Shown: positions 61,624 to 64,000 of the stretch, one piece after another | Layout: the number at the start of each line of letters is the position of its first letter | Position numbering within the stretch: position 1 is the first letter of the stretch | Source of the DNA: Sipunculus nudus | Taxonomy: Eukaryota > Annelida > Sipuncula > Golfingiida > Sipunculidae | Length of the DNA stretch: 64,000 bases | Assembly (NCBI GenBank): GCA_026874595.1 | Contig: CM049311.1 | Location: forward strand, 66,530,453-66,594,452 | Direction of reading: 5' to 3' | The notes under the pieces: model-generated | Databases searched by the model: none | What the model was told of the DNA's origin: nothing | What the model saw: the letters and a program-made list of their open reading frames with translations, nothing else | Made by a program: the position numbers and the translations under genes

Positions 61624-64000
61624 CTGTAAGAGAAGTAACAAATTTACTTATATATTGTGATATGAATACTCGTAATATACTGTAAAACGTTGTATTCCCT
61701 CATCAACATGAACTTGTTCACCTTTTGAGTCTTGAGCTAACTGACTATTAGTCCACACTGGATGCCGTGGAAACCAGGAAAGGGGAAGGCAGAATATTTC
61801 TAGTTCTGTGACTTAAAAACGTGTGTCAGCGAAAATGTATTCCATTTAGATATCATACATTTGTCTTTACTCAAGGACAAAGGCGCCTCGAACACGCTCC
61901 AGGATAATACAACACCTGCGATGTAGGACTCGTGTCCGGACAAGCATTCGAGTCTAGACTCAAGTCCACTTTTTAAGAACTCAAATCCGGACTTTGACTT
62001 CATGGACCTTGACTCGAAAGCCATTCGAGGCTCTTTCCATTTCGAGTCTATTAGATGGTTTATATTGTCACCTAGGTCTGAAGCAAATTTGGAAAACATA
62101 CCGCAAGACTACCGTCCGAACTATTTACAAAATATTTCAACCATCCGAATTTTGAATCATATTGCTCCATTTGGACTGACCTCTAGCTATATGAATTTTA
62201 AAAATTTAAATAGAAAGGCAAACGTTAACTAATTTTAAAATAATAAGATAATAATTATTTATCAAATTCAGACTTTATTGATTGTTTAATATATACCCTT
62301 TTTATTGGAATTGGACTCGAAGAAGGCGGGCTTGGAATTGTATCCAAAGGAATTGACCAATCTGGACTGAGACTTGCACTCGGACTCGTACAATGATGAC
62401 TCCGCTACATTACTGTACAATGCCAACACTGTCACACTAACGCACACGTGTACACCAACACCTACACATTATTTATCACTAACACTACTTCTATACTAAC
62501 ACTCGCACACCAGCCTACTTATTACCAATAACCTTAACACGCTAATACCCTCTTTTACAGCACACTACTACAAGAATACACTCTGTAAAAATAACACTGC
62601 CACACAAACCCACACTCTAACACGGAGAGCGTTACACCTACACCCTACACTTAAAAAAGAACAGTTCCACACCTGTATATTTTTTTTAATTAACACAACC
62701 ACACCAAATTATTCTTGTGCACTTCACTTTATCACAAATACACTGACAATAACACAGGCATTCCAACCAAGTCTAAATAATTCTTTTAAGTCTGATACAT
62801 GTTAAAGTAAGATCATAATATTTTAACAGTAAAGGTACCTTTAATATGGTGTATTTAAAACAATGATGACCAGATGTAATCTAGACTACTATCACACTGG
62901 TATTTTAATACAAATAGATATCATATCTAAAACCTAACTGATATACACTACTATCGCACTGGCGTATTATTACAAGAAAATACCACATGTAAAGGCTAAG
63001 GCGTAATATATAACATCTAAAGATAGCGAGTGAAACATACAAGTATTTTCATTTTATGACAGAGAGACCAAAATAAAGATAGTATACCTGAGTCGCAGTC
63101 CCAAATGGGCGGTTGTTACACCATAGAGGAAGTATTGCTGTTATTACGCAGAGCAGATCTCAATATTTATGTATGTGTACACAGGCTTCAGGTAAACGAC
63201 TCTATCGAGCTTTGTTATTTGACCTGTGAGCTTATGATCTCGTAATAATTTATCCTTTTATCGTCTACACTTTTTCCGATATCATCGAAGGTTAGATAAC
63301 AATGATAAATGACCTAATTACTGCATTGTTAAGACACATCGTTAATACTAAAGATGTTATATCAACACGACTAATAATAAGCTTGCTTGAAAATGTGCAG
63401 TTAACAAAGCACACATAGTCAGAGGGCAATCGGAAATGTTCGTTTGGGACCTTTAACTGTTATCACTAAAATTTATTGCAAGGTGATTGGAGAAGGGTAG
63501 CACACACACTCTCATTGTAATGTATACATGGCACAACCAGGCCCAGAAAGTAACAGACAGTGTCATTAATCGTGCCACCAAGCGAGGGTAAAAATCTAAA
63601 AGCGTCTTAAGGGCGCACTTGACCTAGCCGTGACAAACACGACTCAGATAGGACCCCCTACTGAGCCGTGACACAAGCCAAATTTAGAACCGCCCTGCCA
63701 GTCCACGCCACGTTTTATAACCGAATCCCCGCATACAGTCAGCAGGCAGACCGCAGGCAGATATCTCCCATACATGCATAACAATATACGAATATATTGT
63801 GTTATAACGGAATATTTCACACACGGTAGGTGTCGTTGGAGAGATAAGAAACTTATTAAAAGGTCTAGTGGGTTTATTTGAAGTGACACAATACTTGTTA
63901 GCAATGAGGCGTTGTCAAAAATGACGATAATATTTGCATCCTCATGGGGCCTTATAATGCGATCCTCAGAGTTGGATGTCCAGGCACTCTGGCAAGCCAG
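61624..64000. other. 5' flank of gene E and right edge of window
   Basis: Sequence jumps from the ATG-exon acceptor region to the equivalent of D 46795 (CTCATCAACATGAACTTGTT), skipping the block present in B, C and D. It then follows the C/D pattern: GGACTCGAGTCC-rich block 61911-62402, AC-rich stretch, and blocks shared with C to about 63625. No further gene is seen before the end. Confidence 0.6.

Larger units (their letters stand above)
48446..63625. repeat. Duplicon E of the tandem segmental duplication
   Basis: Matches D from 48446 with a 1.7-kb private insert (48883-50624) and a hAT-like insert (54661-56124). It contains gene E and ends with blocks shared with C (GAGTCGCAGTCCCAAAT at 63090, GCGTCTTAAGGGCGCACTTG at about 63602). 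Confidence 0.7.

Noticed and set aside
1-64000. CRISPR arrays, operons or ribosome-binding sites
   Set aside because: Spliced eukaryotic genes and no regular spacer pattern; the tandem repeats present have no unique spacers.

Overview
This window is animal nuclear DNA. The genes are split by GT-AG introns, long TA-dinucleotide runs are scattered throughout, coding density is low and transposon debris is common. The repeat style (an element starting with TTAGCTCAGATGAC followed by runs of TCCG/TCTG, and GGTGGCGCCACC-rich tandem repeats) together with expanded CARD-type genes suggests a mollusc, most likely a bivalve. That placement is inference.

Layout. Positions 129-2472 (+) hold a compact three-exon gene for a small four-pass membrane protein, remotely claudin/PMP22/clarin-like. 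Positions 4548-6672 (-) hold gene A, a two-coding-exon gene for a 391-residue CARD plus coiled-coil protein. Positions 7-12 kb are non-coding repeats, including a large inverted repeat. From about 12.1 kb to the right edge the window is a tandem segmental duplication carrying four related minus-strand genes: B (14963-18760), C (24779-29345), D (41199-46203) and E (56573-61611). Each has four coding exons with identical phases (0, 1, 0) and gives a predicted protein of about 390-410 residues: a basic N-terminus, a CARD split over exons 1 and 2, a long coiled coil, and a serine-rich tail.

How the genes work together. CARDs form homotypic signalling assemblies. CARD plus coiled-coil proteins such as the CARD9/CARMA class act as scaffolds downstream of immune receptors. 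Five such genes in one orientation look like a lineage-specific expansion of an innate-immune adaptor family. Gene A lacks the two introns that split the coiled-coil region of B-E, has a different tail, and is probably the diverged relative of the array.

The copies are diverging structurally. C has lost its serine-rich tail to a 3.7-kb hAT-like insertion and ends in transposon-encoded residues. D has a weak splice donor after exon 3 and a partial extra copy of exon 4. E lacks a conserved upstream block that looks like a promoter or 5' non-coding exon. B has a three-codon deletion in the linker. In intron 1 of all four copies, on the opposite strand, lies a decayed block that reads like an immunoglobulin V-type domain exon. 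Duplicon differences also expose a Tigger-like element in D, with an empty site in E, a hAT-like element in E, and a MITE in B.
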